Of a stretch of 64,000 nt of DNA, positions 1 through 8,520 are shown piece after piece (position 1 is the first letter of the stretch; each line of letters begins with the position of its first letter). Below the pieces are notes generated by a model. It saw nothing but the letters and a program-made list of their open reading frames with translations. It was not told the origin of the DNA and ran no database searches. The DNA lies in contig NZ_CP123228.1 of the NCBI RefSeq assembly GCF_029855045.1, positions 2,728,001 through 2,792,000 on the forward strand. Direction: 5' to 3'. A program made the translations under genes and the position numbers. This DNA is from Piscinibacter sp. XHJ-5. GTDB lineage: Bacteria; Pseudomonadota; Gammaproteobacteria; Burkholderiales; Burkholderiaceae_C.

Positions 1-343
1 GGCCGGCGTAGGCACGTGTGCTCTGCGCTTGCGGCTCGATGAAGCCGCTGTACGCCTCGTTGACGACAGGCAGCTCGCCATTGGCTCGCGCACGCGCGAG
101 GTCCTGCTTGACCTGCGCCCGGGTGAGCGTGGTCGCCGGGACATGGCGGTAGTCGAAGCTGCCGTAGGCCTCACCCTGCAGCGCCGCCAGCTCGCCGCTG
201 GCCGCTGCCTGGCGCAGTTCGGCCTGCACCTCCGCACGGCTCGCGGTGCTGGGGGGCGGGTTCCATTGCTCGGCTTCGACGGCCGCCGCGCTGCCGGCGG
301 CCGCGATGAAGGAGAGGGCGATGGTGAGTTGTCGGACGTTCAT
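1..343 (-). CDS. DUF4148 exported protein, C-terminus beyond window edge
   Basis: Reading leftwards from ATG at 343 gives an open frame that runs off the window edge (114 residues visible). A hydrophobic N-terminus (about residues 5-22, ending AAAVEAE) looks like a Sec signal peptide. Two DUF4148-like repeats follow: each has a TR/SRAEVxxEL...A..GEL core and then an EAYGSF or EAYSGF motif. This family of short secreted proteins is common in Burkholderiales and has no known biochemical role. The same architecture recurs at 1972-2388 and, weakly, at 10279-10581. No rho-independent terminator or operon partner is visible on this side. Confidence 0.85.
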   Translation of the reverse strand, partial: MNVRQLTIALSFIAAAGSAAAVEAEQWNPPPSTASRAEVQAELRQAAASGELAALQGEAYGSFDYRHVPATTLTRAQVKQDLARARANGELPVVNEAYSGFIEPQAQSTRAYAG

Positions 344-693
344 GCTGTGTTCCTGATGATGACTCATGAGTCGTGGGGGTGAAAACGCGGCGCGACCCAT
401 GACACTGCTGCGCTTCTTCATCAATGAGCGACAAGGGCTCTCTCGCGCATCGATGCTTCACTTTAGGCACTGAGGCCGCGACGAAAAAGCACGCGGGGTC
501 GAACGACGCGTTGCAGCGGTCGCAACAGTCAAAGCGCTCGCTCCGGCGTGCCTGCCGGGTCCGCAAGGTTCCTTGCTTCCATGGAATTGACTGTTGTCGG
601 CACCTCGCTTTCTCCTCGGATGACCAGTCACTAGATTCATGACATCGAGCCGCTGCGGCAGCAGACAAGCCGATCTCTTCAACAGGAATCACC
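344..693. other. Intergenic region between divergent small genes
   Basis: This 350-base stretch lies between two divergently read exported-protein genes. I see no convincing gene in it; open frames here have coding style unlike the neighbours. A candidate -10 element TAGATT at 632-637 (within ACTAGATT) precedes the rightward gene, and AGGAA just before 694 serves as its ribosome site. Confidence 0.5.
632..637 (+). promoter_or_regulatory. Candidate -10 element TAGATT
   Basis: TAGATT lies 57 bases before the start of the gene at 694, inside the otherwise rare tetranucleotide CTAG. Similar CTAGA(T/G) sequences occur at comparable distances before other genes in this window. The -35 region is poor (TTTCTC at about 17 bases upstream), so this is a pattern-based suggestion only. 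Confidence 0.3.
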
Positions 694-999
694 ATGAGCC
701 AACTCTTCCTTCGCCATGCATCTGGCTGGGCCGCCGTTGCCGCCTTGCTGACATCGACCGCCACGTTCGCGCAAGGTTGCGCATCGATGCACGCGCCCGC
801 CGGCCAGGCCAAGGCATGCGGCTGCGGCGACACGTCCGCAGCCGTGGTCAACGAAGTCCCCGAGGTGGGCCCCTATGCCAGGTACCTCATCTCCCAGGGC
901 ATGCGAAAGGACGAGGCGCTGCAAGCGGCGCGGTCCATCGATGCCGGCCAGGCAGAGGCGTCTCGCGCGATGCGCCGGCTCGCACCGACAGTGCGCTGA
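694..999 (+). CDS. Small exported protein, unknown function
   Basis: A 101-residue product with a signal-peptide-like N-terminus (Ala/Leu-rich, residues 8-26, ending TATFAQ). The mature part carries Cys at about 29, 42 and 44 in GCASM and ACGCGD contexts. It ends in a helical stretch reading YARYLISQGMRKDEALQAAR, which resembles a short helical repeat. A ribosome site (CAGGAA) lies 8 bases upstream and the codon style matches neighbours. I do not recognise the family. The clustered cysteines could bind a metal or form disulfides after export; that is inference. Confidence 0.55.
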   Translation: MSQLFLRHASGWAAVAALLTSTATFAQGCASMHAPAGQAKACGCGDTSAAVVNEVPEVGPYARYLISQGMRKDEALQAARSIDAGQAEASRAMRRLAPTVR

Positions 1000-1008
1000 G
1001 GCTTCGCT

Positions 1009-1362
1009 TCACGCGCCCGCCGAAAGCGGGCTGCAGCGTCGGACGGTGATGTCCTCGGGAAAGTGGATGTCTGCGGTCAGCTCGGTCGCGGCGTCGCGCC
1101 GGACGAAACGGCCGCGCAGCCGCACCGACAAGGCAGGCAACGGCTGCACATCGAGCAGCCGGGCCCAATCGCTCGAACGGGCAGCTTCGATCGCCACGCT
1201 CGACACCCATACGGTGAGCGGAATGCCGTCGCGGGCGGCCTCGCGCAGCTGCAGCATGCGATGGGCGCCGAGGCGGGTCACGGACGCCACGTGGCCGCCG
1301 TACCAGTCCGGCCGGCAGAGCTGCGCGTAGGCCAGCCCGCGCAGGGCGGTAGACCGTTCCAC
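1009..1362 (-). CDS. Hypothetical protein, coupled to upstream gene
   Basis: This 117-residue frame opens with GTG at 1362, which overlaps the TAG stop of the preceding gene by one base (TAGTG). That arrangement is typical of translational coupling. The product reads as a compact globular protein (GLAYAQLCRPDWYGGHVASV near the start, then alternating hydrophobic strands) with no signal peptide or membrane segment. I do not recognise a family. A frameshift that split one longer gene is an alternative, because the upstream protein ends exactly where this one begins. Confidence 0.5.
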   Translation of the reverse strand: MERSTALRGLAYAQLCRPDWYGGHVASVTRLGAHRMLQLREAARDGIPLTVWVSSVAIEAARSSDWARLLDVQPLPALSVRLRGRFVRRDAATELTADIHFPEDITVRRCSPLSAGA

Positions 1363-1853
1363 TATCCGACCGCGATGAAGCGATCGGCGCGCGCCGCCCG
1401 CCAAGTGGCGTCGCGTTGCCTCGATACGCAGGCGATGGGGAGGGCGTCGCCGAGCCAGTCGTTCGGCGTGACGAACCACAGCGCGAGCTCCCAGTCCGCG
1501 ATTACCCCTGCGAGCTCGCGTGCGATGCGCGCAACCTCGGGACGCACGCGCATGTCGCCGTCGAACTGGAAGAGCGGCCACCACTGGATGCCGTTCCAGA
1601 AGAAGCTCACCGAGCCGTCCCTGTCGGGCATGTCGCTGCTGCGCCGCGTCTCATGGGGGCGCGCCGCTGCAATTCGCCGCAGGACCTCATCCTTTCGCGC
1701 GATGCCGCCGGCGGCGCGGTAGGCGCCGAGCAAGGCGGCAAAGGTGCTGTCGCTCGCGGCGGTCGCCGCCTGCGGCGCATTCGCCGGCAACGGCATCGGC
1801 ACCGTGGCGGCGTACTGCCGCGGCCAGTCCACGGCCAGGTCGTTCATCTTCAT
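1362..1853 (-). CDS. Hypothetical protein with MbcA/ParS-like C-terminus
   Basis: A 163-residue cytosolic protein. The middle part (about 85-100) has FFWNGIQWWPLFQF. The C-terminal 60 residues read as a helix-rich domain (WELALWFVTPNDWLGDALPI, then AARADRFIAVG). That ending resembles the toxin-binding tail of Xre/MbcA/ParS-type antitoxins, where a helix with an ARADR-like ending is common. No RES-type toxin follows; instead an unrelated 117-residue frame is coupled to it. ATG at 1853 is used; ATG two codons later is equally possible. Function is unproven. Confidence 0.55.
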   Translation of the reverse strand: MKMNDLAVDWPRQYAATVPMPLPANAPQAATAASDSTFAALLGAYRAAGGIARKDEVLRRIAAARPHETRRSSDMPDRDGSVSFFWNGIQWWPLFQFDGDMRVRPEVARIARELAGVIADWELALWFVTPNDWLGDALPIACVSRQRDATWRAARADRFIAVG

Positions 1854-1971
1854 GCATCACCTCGAAGCTGCGAATGTCCGCCATCGAAGTCTCGACATCG
1901 CCGCTGCAGCCGGCATCCGGCTGTGGACAGGTGCCGCTTTCTATCCAATGGCGGGTGCCCGGACGCTGCAT

Positions 1972-2388
1972 TCAGACCGCGTTGCGTTGACCCTGGCTCA
2001 GGCGGGCGCCCCGCGCGACGGCGGCGGCCGTCTCGCTTTGCACCTGCTCGCGCGAACGCGTCGAACGGATCTCGCCGACCTGGAACGAGCCGTAGCTCTG
2101 GTTGTGCGTCTGCAGCTCGCCGGCACGCCTCGCCACGTCGAGGTCGGCCAGCACCTGCGACCGCGCCTGCGTGGAAGCGAGCTGCTCATTCGAGAAGCCG
2201 CCGTAGGCCTCGCCGCGGTTGTCGAGCTGGCCGGCAGCGCGTGCCTGTGCGAGCTCGGCCTTGACCTCGGCACGCGTGCGAGCGGACGCCGTTGCGTTGT
2301 CGAAATCGCGGGTGCCTTCCTGGGCAAGCGCGGCGGTGCCGGTCGCGAGGGCAAGAACGATGGAGAGAGTGACCTTGTGGGCGTTCAT
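1972..2388 (-). CDS. DUF4148 exported protein
   Basis: A 138-residue product with a clear Sec signal (residues 1-23, ending ALAQ). Three DUF4148-type repeats follow, each with a (T/S)R(A/S)xVxxxL core and then a GEAYGGF or NQSYGSF motif. The role of the family is unknown. A candidate -10 (TAGATT on this strand) lies at 2452-2447, about 60 bases upstream of the ATG. It is independent of the LysR remnant behind it, although both read leftwards. Confidence 0.88.
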   Translation of the reverse strand: MNAHKVTLSIVLALATGTAALAQEGTRDFDNATASARTRAEVKAELAQARAAGQLDNRGEAYGGFSNEQLASTQARSQVLADLDVARRAGELQTHNQSYGSFQVGEIRSTRSREQVQSETAAAVARGARLSQGQRNAV

Positions 2389-2446
2389 GGCGAGTCCTTT
2401 CGATTCGGTGGATGCTCGGAGGACGACGATGTCCTTCGATGAGACG

Positions 2447-2452
2447 AATCTA
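2447..2452 (-). promoter_or_regulatory. Candidate -10 element TAGATT for the DUF4148 gene
   Basis: On the minus strand CTAGATT lies about 60 bases ahead of the ATG at 2388 and overlaps the 3' end of the LysR remnant. It matches the hexamer seen before 694 and 28439. The -35 sequence about 17 bases upstream is weak (TTCTGC). Confidence 0.3.
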
Positions 2453-3181
2453 GAGGCGGGGCCTGGTCTGCAGAAGTGGCCTCTCGGCCAATGCAGTTTT
2501 GCGACTTCGCGAAGAGTGCGGTACCGGCCACAAGCACGACACGCCGATGAACCGGAGGCAGAGACTGACGAAGCGCGGCGTGAACTGCACCGTTCGCGCG
2601 ATCGCCGACCCGTCGGCGGGCGGAAAGCTCCACGAGTCGATGCCGAAGTGCGTCATCGCGATGATCTGGTGCTCGGCGAGGTCCGCGGGCTGCGTGATGC
2701 GCTTGTGGGTGGCGAGATAGCGCGGCGCCGCCGCCACGACACGCCGCACCTCGCCCACGCTCAGCGCAACCAGCGTGGAGTCGGCGAGGTGCGAGATCCG
2801 CAGCGCCACGTCGATGCCTTCGTCGATCAGATGGGCTGGACGGTCGAGCATGTCCAGCCGCACCGACACGGCGGCGACCGGCGCCGTGATGGTGAGCATG
2901 CCGCGCGGCGCCGATCGTTCGCCCGCGGCGGCCATCTCAGCCTCCTCGAGATCGGTGAGGATGCGTCGGCACGCGACGGCGTAGCGCTCGCCGGCCTCGC
3001 TGAGCTTGATCGACCTCGTCGTGCGATGCAGCAGCTCCGTGCCGACATGCGCCTCGAGGTATGCGATGGCGCGGCTCACGGCAGCAGGTGACTTGCCCAG
3101 CTTGCGTCCAGCGCCGGCGAGACTGCCGGCGTTGAGTGCCGCCACGAACACCTTCATCGCGTCGATGCGATCCAAGACCAT
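2450..3181 (-). pseudogene. LysR-family regulator, degraded
   Basis: The N-terminus is a normal LysR winged helix (starting MVLDRIDAMKVF, recognition region GAGRKLGKSPAAVSRAI, then HRTTRSIKLSEAGERY). The effector domain is damaged in two ways. After GMLTITAPV about 20-25 residues normally present before SVRLxxLDRP are missing. After VQFTPRFV near the C-terminus the sequence leaves the LysR pattern and becomes Ser/Arg-rich, so the last third of the domain is absent. Total length is about 243 residues against about 300 for the family. DNA binding may persist but effector sensing is unlikely. The start at 3181 is chosen because LysR proteins of this subgroup begin at this point. Confidence 0.72.
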
Positions 3182-3320
3182 TCCCCGCGCGAAAGACGTA
3201 CGCGAAGCATAGGCCGTTCGCTTGCGCAGCGCGCCGTCAGGCTGCGCGACGCAGTAGCCGCGAGCGACCGTCTCCATGTCCGCTCAGGCACGACGAGCTC
3301 ATACCAAAGTATCGGGCAAC

Positions 3321-3336
3321 ACCATCGTGCAATGGT
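3321..3336. promoter_or_regulatory. Short inverted repeat ACCAT-N6-ATGGT, possible operator
   Basis: A perfect 5-base dyad with a 6-base spacer sits between the LysR remnant and the P460 gene. LysR-type sites often show short dyads of this size, but chance occurrence is plausible. No promoter elements could be placed around it. Confidence 0.2.
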
Positions 3337-3410
3337 CCGCATGCTGCGCGTGAGGTCTCATGAGCAACCACCGGGAACAGCCTGTCCATCCAACCCGAAA
3401 GGAGTCTCAC

Positions 3411-3941
3411 TTGAAACCCAAGGACATCATGAGGATCACGACGGCGACAGCGGTGCTGGCTGCCCTGGTCACGATCGTCTACGCGCAGGACAAGTACTCG
3501 CTGAAGTCGCCGAGCGGAATCGCGTTCTCCGACTTCAAGGGCTACGAGGACTGGGCGGTGGTCTCATCCGCCCGCACCGATGAAGTGCTCAAGGTGATCG
3601 TTGCCAACCCGACGATGATCGAGGCCTACAAGGCCGGCGTTCCAGGCAACGGCCAGCCTTTCCCGGAGGGCTCCAGGATCGTGAAGCTGCAGTGGAAGCC
3701 GAAGAAGAGCACGGAGGCCCCCTTCGACGTGGAGGTGCCGGACGTCTTCACGGAGGCTTTCGTCATCGAGAAGGACAGCAGACGGTTTCCGAAGACCGGT
3801 GGCTGGGGATACGCGCTGTTCAAACATGACGCCGCGACCGGCAAGTTGACGAGCGACCCAGCCACCGCCGACTGCGGACATGCATGCCATGTCGCAGTGA
3901 AGGGCAAGGACTACATCTTCCACCCATACCAGAAGCGCTGA
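3411..3941 (+). CDS. Cytochrome P460 family protein, periplasmic
   Basis: About 176 residues. I start at TTG 3411 because AAAGGAG lies 8 bases upstream; ATG at 3429 is the alternative. A signal peptide (ITTATAVLAALVTIVYAQ) precedes the mature sequence DKYSLKSPSGIAFSDFKGYEDW, which is typical of P460 proteins. The heme attachment site near the C-terminus is CGHACH, with three residues between the cysteines, followed by VAVKGKDYIF. Family members are periplasmic c-type hemoproteins, some oxidising hydroxylamine; substrate here is unknown. A paralogue with the same architecture and the same CX3CH spacing lies at 54540-55103. An alpha/beta hydrolase gene follows 171 bases downstream. Confidence 0.85.
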   Translation: MKPKDIMRITTATAVLAALVTIVYAQDKYSLKSPSGIAFSDFKGYEDWAVVSSARTDEVLKVIVANPTMIEAYKAGVPGNGQPFPEGSRIVKLQWKPKKSTEAPFDVEVPDVFTEAFVIEKDSRRFPKTGGWGYALFKHDAATGKLTSDPATADCGHACHVAVKGKDYIFHPYQKR

Positions 3942-4017
3942 GCGCGGCCGCGATCTTTGCAAGTCGGCCAATGAAGTATTGACCGTCCCTGTCTTGCTCG
4001 GCACGTGTCCGTTTTCA

Positions 4018-4023
4018 TAGAGT
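4018..4023 (+). promoter_or_regulatory. Candidate -10 element TAGAGT
   Basis: TAGAGT about 90 bases before the hydrolase start at 4113, with TTGCTC some 18 bases upstream as a weak -35. It resembles the hexamers noted at 59841 and 61834. Confidence 0.25.
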
Positions 4024-4112
4024 GATTCATCGGCGGCCAGTGGCCGTCCACCCCCGGCCCGGGCGCCACGTCGTCGACCGGCGGCCCGTCATTGCACATC
4101 AAGGAACCATTC

Positions 4113-4949
4113 ATGCAGAAACCTGCTCGCCGACGTCGCCTCGCCACCCTGGCGGCCGCTTCCTCCCTGGCCGTGTGGCTGGCCTGGGCCAGTGCACCGG
4201 CGCTGTCGGCATCGACCGAAGCCACGGAGGCCACGACCGGCGCCAAGCCCACGATTGTCCTGGTGCATGGCGCCTTCGCCGAGTCGTCGAGCTGGGAAGC
4301 CGTCGTCGCCCGTCTGCTCGCGAAGGGCTATCCGGTGGTTGCTGCAGCGAACCCGCTGCGCGGAGTGCACAGCGACGCCACGTACCTCGCCAGCCTGGTG
4401 GACAGCATCCCTGGCCCGATCGTGCTCGTCGGTCACTCGTACGGCGGCAGCGTCATCACCAATGCCGCGACTGGCAGACCCAACGTGAAGGCGCTGGTGT
4501 ACGTGGCGGCCTTCGCTCCTGACGCCGGCGAAAGTCTCGCCATCCTGAGCGCGAAGTACCCGGGCAGCACGCTGGGCGCGGCATTGCTGCCGCCGGTACC
4601 GCTCAGCGACGGCAACTACGATCTCTACGTCAAGCCATCGGAGTATCGCGAGAGCTTCGCCGCCGACGTGCCGCCACGCTCGGCGGCATTGCTTGCAGCC
4701 ACGCAGCGGCCCCTGACCGCAGCCGCACAGGTCGAGCCCTCGGGGACGCCGGCGTGGAAGTTCATTCCGTCGTGGTTCATCTACGGCACGCGCGACAAGG
4801 CGATCCCGCCCGCCCTGCAGCCATTCATGGCGGAGCGCGCACACTCCAGGCACACGGTGGCCGTCGAAGGCGCCTCGCATGCGGTGATGGCTTCGCATCC
4901 CGAGCCGGTGGTGAAGCTGATCATGGAAGCGGCCGGCGCAGGGGTCTGA
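4113..4949 (+). CDS. Secreted alpha/beta hydrolase
   Basis: 278 residues from ATG 4113, which has AAGGA 8 bases upstream. An N-terminal Arg cluster and hydrophobic segment (residues 3-35) form an export signal. The fold is visible: IVLVHGAFAESSSW (oxyanion loop), then the nucleophile elbow GHSYGGS with Ser at the centre, GTRDKAIPP carrying the acidic residue, and EGASHAVMASHP carrying the catalytic His. The family contains esterases and signal-degrading hydrolases; the substrate cannot be read from sequence. It lies downstream of a P460 gene, an arrangement mirrored at 53-55 kb, where another exported hydrolase neighbours the second P460. Confidence 0.85.
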   Translation: MQKPARRRRLATLAAASSLAVWLAWASAPALSASTEATEATTGAKPTIVLVHGAFAESSSWEAVVARLLAKGYPVVAAANPLRGVHSDATYLASLVDSIPGPIVLVGHSYGGSVITNAATGRPNVKALVYVAAFAPDAGESLAILSAKYPGSTLGAALLPPVPLSDGNYDLYVKPSEYRESFAADVPPRSAALLAATQRPLTAAAQVEPSGTPAWKFIPSWFIYGTRDKAIPPALQPFMAERAHSRHTVAVEGASHAVMASHPEPVVKLIMEAAGAGV

Positions 4950-5019
4950 GGTGCGGAACGTCGCAAGCGGGTTGCTGCCCAACCGGCGACGCGTCCAGGT
5001 GGAAGCGCGACGACAGACC

Positions 5020-5382
5020 ATGGACAAGCTGAGTGCGATGAAGGCCTTTGTGCGGGTCGTTGAAGTCGGCACCTTCACCAAGGCGGCCGAGTCTCTCGGC
5101 CTGCCCAAGCCCAAGGTGACTCGCCTGGTGCAGAGCCTGGAGAAACAGCTCAAGACGATGCTGCTCCATCGCACCACCCGGCGAGTCACGATCACGGCAA
5201 ACGGCGCTGCCTACTACGACGGTGCCGTGCGGGTGCTGGGCGAGATCAAACAGCTCGAATCGAATCTGTCCGAAGCGGCGGACGCGAGAGGCAAGCTGCG
5301 CGTCGGGGTCGCACGGGTTGGGGCGAGGGGCCGAAGTCAGCGCCCGACGCTGCTGGACGAAGAGATCGAAGGTCTGGACTGA
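5020..5382 (+). pseudogene. LysR-family regulator, truncated after DNA-binding domain
   Basis: Only 120 residues. MDKLSAMKAFVRVVEVGTF, the helix-turn-helix and the linker up to GKLRVGVA match a full-length LysR protein. The effector-binding domain is then missing and a short unrelated tail leads to a stop, with the TetR start codon 7 bases later. The intact paralogue at 26922-27851 starts MDKFFAMKAFVGVVEAGTF and continues for 309 residues, which confirms how much is lost here. The junction with the TetR gene probably marks a deletion. A free DNA-binding fragment could still be made, but a regulatory role is doubtful. Confidence 0.75.
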
Positions 5383-5388
5383 GCCGTC

Positions 5389-6033
5389 ATGAGCCAGGAT
5401 TCCCGGTCGTCTCGCCCGACCCGGCGTCGGCGTTCTCACGCGCGTCCCGCAGAGCTGTTGGACGCGGCTTGCGAGGTGTTCGGCGAGAAGGGATACGCCG
5501 CCGCGCGCACGGAGGAGATCGCGGAGCTGGCCGGAGTCTCCAAGGGCACTCTGTACCGTTACTACCCCAGCAAGGAAGAGCTGTTCAAGGCCGCGATTTC
5601 GCGGGCCCGTTCGAAAACAGTCGTTGCCGGGGTGCTTCCGGTTGTCCATGCCAATGCCGCGAGCGCCGATGTGCTTCATCGCGTGCTGGCGGAGTTGTGG
5701 TCGCAGCTGGCCGGACCTGCCGGAGCCGGCGCGTTCAGGATGCTGTTGACCGACGTCCGCCGATTCCCCGATGTCCCGGACCTCATGCTGCGCACCGTGA
5801 TGGAGCCCGGACGTGCACTAATCGGCGAGGTGGTTCGCAAGGGCATGAATCGCGGCGAGTTCCGTCCGCTGAATCCCGATGTGGTGGCGCTTTCCGCCCT
5901 CGCGCCCATCATCATGATGTGCCTGCAGATGCAGACGAACGGCGATGGCGCTGCCTCCGGGTCACTCGCTGATGGTGCAAGCTTCGTCCGCCAGCACGTC
6001 GAGCTGGTACTCCAAGGATTGCAGGCCGACTGA
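5389..6033 (+). CDS. TetR/AcrR family transcriptional regulator
   Basis: 214 residues. The N-terminal helix-turn-helix is textbook TetR: LLDAACEVFGEKGYAAARTE, then AGVSKGTLYRYYPSKEELF. The C-terminal ligand domain contains a recognisable dimerisation helix ending in QHVELVLQGLQAD. It starts 7 bases after the LysR remnant and converges with the NmrA-like gene, so its target is not obvious from context. The usual pattern of a divergent partner gene has been lost or never existed. Confidence 0.9.
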   Translation: MSQDSRSSRPTRRRRSHARPAELLDAACEVFGEKGYAAARTEEIAELAGVSKGTLYRYYPSKEELFKAAISRARSKTVVAGVLPVVHANAASADVLHRVLAELWSQLAGPAGAGAFRMLLTDVRRFPDVPDLMLRTVMEPGRALIGEVVRKGMNRGEFRPLNPDVVALSALAPIIMMCLQMQTNGDGAASGSLADGASFVRQHVELVLQGLQAD

Positions 6034-6108
6034 TCCCAACCACCGAGGTCAAGCCGTCCGCCGTTGCGGCGTCGGTCAACTTCGCATTGAACCGAGTAAG
6101 CAACCGTC

Positions 6109-7041
6109 CTAGGCGGTCGTGGCGGGCCGCGTGAATTCCGCGGCGTGCGCCTGCACGAACTCGCGCAGGCTCGTCGGCGCACGACCCGACAGCCGCGTGA
6201 AGTCGTCCGTCATGCGGTCGTAGCGGCCCTGCTGATGCAAGCGCGCCATTGCGGCGAAGTGGGCCAGCAGGTACGCCGGAACGCCGGCCTCGCGCAACTT
6301 GCCGGTCCAGGCGTCGACCGGCACGTCGCGGTAGGTGATCGTGCGCCCGAGCGTCTCGGAGAAGACCTTCGCGAAGTGCGTCAGGTCGGCCGACTCGGGT
6401 CCCGTGAGGTTGTAGGTGCGACCGATGTGCGGAGCCGGCTCGTCCAGCACCAAGGCGACGACGCGCGCGACGTCCACCGCGGAGACGGGCGCGGTGCGGC
6501 CACCGCCGAGCGGCAGCACGAGCGCATCGCTGTCGCGCACGCCCGCCGCGGCGAGCACCTGGAAGAAGCCCTCCATGAATACGGTTGGCCGCATCGTGAC
6601 AACCGGCAGGCCGGACCACGAGAGCGCCTGCTCGGCGAGCCAGTGCAGCTTGTGCTGGGGACTGTCGGTGGTCTCGGTGATGCTCATCTGCGTGACCGTC
6701 ATCTGCGACATGTTCACGAAGGCTTCGACGCCATGGTGGCGGGCGACCGCGGCGATGTTGACGGTGGCCTCGAGATAAGCCGCGGAGACCGACATGCCGA
6801 AGTAGATGCGCATGCAGCCCTCGACGGCGCGGTGCACCGAGGCGAGGTCGGTCAGGTCGCCCACCACCACCTCGGCGCCGAGGCGGCGGAGGTCTTCCGC
6901 GCGCGTGTCCTCTCGTCGCACCATGGCGCGCACCTTGTGGCCCTGGGCCAGCAGCATCTCGGTGACGTTGCGGCCGATGGCGCCGATCGCACCGGCGGCG
7001 CCGGTCACGAGGATGGGGAAGTCGTGTTCTGAAATGGTCAT
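6109..7041 (-). CDS. NmrA-like NAD(P)-binding oxidoreductase
   Basis: 310 residues from ATG 7041, preceded by AAGGAAAA. An N-terminal Rossmann motif is visible (ILVTGAAGAIGAIGRNV), with GHKVRAMVRRED after strand 2, where the Arg favours NADP. Downstream are EAFVNMSQMT and MRPTVFMEGFFQ, features of the atypical short-chain dehydrogenase (NmrA/SDR5) group, and YNLTGPESADLTHFA near the C-terminus. Members act as NAD(P)H-dependent quinone or small-molecule reductases or as redox sensors. It lacks the Tyr-x3-Lys pair of classical SDRs. Likely role: soluble reductase or redox sensor. Confidence 0.85.
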   Translation of the reverse strand: MTISEHDFPILVTGAAGAIGAIGRNVTEMLLAQGHKVRAMVRREDTRAEDLRRLGAEVVVGDLTDLASVHRAVEGCMRIYFGMSVSAAYLEATVNIAAVARHHGVEAFVNMSQMTVTQMSITETTDSPQHKLHWLAEQALSWSGLPVVTMRPTVFMEGFFQVLAAAGVRDSDALVLPLGGGRTAPVSAVDVARVVALVLDEPAPHIGRTYNLTGPESADLTHFAKVFSETLGRTITYRDVPVDAWTGKLREAGVPAYLLAHFAAMARLHQQGRYDRMTDDFTRLSGRAPTSLREFVQAHAAEFTRPATTA

Positions 7042-7132
7042 CGCTTTTCCTTGGGAGTCGGGTCGTGGTGGGCCAATGCGGGTCATGGCGGCGGGCGCGG
7101 GTCGCGAACTGCAGCGCTGGCGCGGCGCTGCT

Positions 7133-8392
7133 TCATGCGCCCCCCAATTCCTTGCTGAGGTCTTGTGCGTGCTGTCCGGCGGTCTCGACGCCTGCCAAGT
7201 CACCGATCGCGCCAACCTCTCGGGTGGTGATGCGGGCTCCGTGTTCAAGCGAACGATGCACGGGACAGCGCTCGGCGATCTCGATGAGTCGAGCACGCTG
7301 TGTGGCATCGAGCTCCCCCTCGATGGCAATCTCCCGAACGAAGGCGTCGGGTAGGGGTTGTCCGGTGTCCCGCGTGTGGCCTACACAGACACGCACACGC
7401 TCCAGTGACCAGCGCTTGTGTCGAGCGTACATGCGCAGCGTCATGACCGTGCACGCACCCAGACCTGCGCTCAGCAACTCGTACGGCGTCGGCCCCGAGC
7501 CAAGCCCACCGATGTCGGCAGGTTCGTCGGCCAGGAAGTGGGTGGAACCGGCGTGTACCTCCACCTGGAAGTTGCCGATCCCCGTCTCCTCGACCACCAC
7601 CTCGCCGCGCTCGCTGGCCATGCGTGCCGGCGCCCCGCCGACATAGCGCGCAGCCCACGCCGCGATGACCTGGGCAGCGTACTCTGCGTCAGCGGGGCGA
7701 GTCAGGAGGTGGTTGGCATCATCCAGTGACACGAAGCTCTTTGGATGGTGTGCGGCTTGAAAGATGCGCGTGGCGTTGGAGATGTCCACCGTCGTGTCCA
7801 TCGGCGCATGCAAGACCAGCAGCGCCTTCCGAAGCGAGCCGATCCGTTGCCCCTGGTCGTGCCTGGCCAGATCGTCGATGAAGCTGCGGCGCATGCGGAA
7901 CGGACGACCACCCAGGTTCACCTGCGCCTCGCCTTGGGCCAGGAGCGTTGCCAGGTCGGAAGCGAACAGGTGAGTGACGTGCTGGACATCGAAAGGTGCG
8001 GCGAGGGTTGCGACGGCGGTCACCGAAGGTAGATCGCTGGCGGCGGCCACTACCGCTGCGCCGCCCAGGCTGTGGCCGATGAGCAGCTTGGGCGTCATGC
8101 CGGCGCGGGACATGGCGCAGGCCGCAGCAAGCAGGTCCTGCACGCTGCCGCTGAAGGTGCTGTCTGCAAAGTCGCCGCCGCTTTGCCCAAGGCCCGTGAA
8201 GTCGAAGCGCAGGACGCCGATGCCCTGTGAAGAGAGGGCCCGTGCAATGCGCACCGCCGCCAACGAATCCTTGCTGCAGGTGAAGCAGTGAGCAAAGATC
8301 GCAAAGGCATGCGGAGGGCCATCGGGGAGGTCCAGTCTGCCGACGAGCGGTACGCCTGGTTCGCCGTGGAACTCAAAGGGCTGGCTTCGCAT
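7133..8392 (-). CDS. Fused alpha/beta hydrolase-OsmC protein
   Basis: 419 residues from ATG 8392, with AGGAGA 8 bases upstream. Residues about 1-265 form an alpha/beta hydrolase (AHCFTCSKDSLAA, nucleophile elbow IGHSLGGAAV, HAPMDTTVD, catalytic His in DDANHLL). Residues about 270-419 form an OsmC domain with the paired catalytic cysteines: one in SAGLGACTVMTLRMYA and one in AERCPVHRSLE. OsmC proteins reduce organic peroxides. The fused form is a known architecture in proteobacteria, though the role of the hydrolase half is unknown. It sits downstream of a phospholipase D family gene on the same strand. Confidence 0.9.
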   Translation of the reverse strand: MRSQPFEFHGEPGVPLVGRLDLPDGPPHAFAIFAHCFTCSKDSLAAVRIARALSSQGIGVLRFDFTGLGQSGGDFADSTFSGSVQDLLAAACAMSRAGMTPKLLIGHSLGGAAVVAAASDLPSVTAVATLAAPFDVQHVTHLFASDLATLLAQGEAQVNLGGRPFRMRRSFIDDLARHDQGQRIGSLRKALLVLHAPMDTTVDISNATRIFQAAHHPKSFVSLDDANHLLTRPADAEYAAQVIAAWAARYVGGAPARMASERGEVVVEETGIGNFQVEVHAGSTHFLADEPADIGGLGSGPTPYELLSAGLGACTVMTLRMYARHKRWSLERVRVCVGHTRDTGQPLPDAFVREIAIEGELDATQRARLIEIAERCPVHRSLEHGARITTREVGAIGDLAGVETAGQHAQDLSKELGGA

Positions 8393-8520
8393 CGCTTTTC
8401 TCCTGCGCGTTCCCGGCAACGTATCGAACTCTTCGACCACGCGCCCGTCGCTTCGCCGGCGCTGCTCGATGGGTTCAAGAACCTGGTGGTGATGTTCTCG
8501 CTGAACTGGAGCACCGATCG

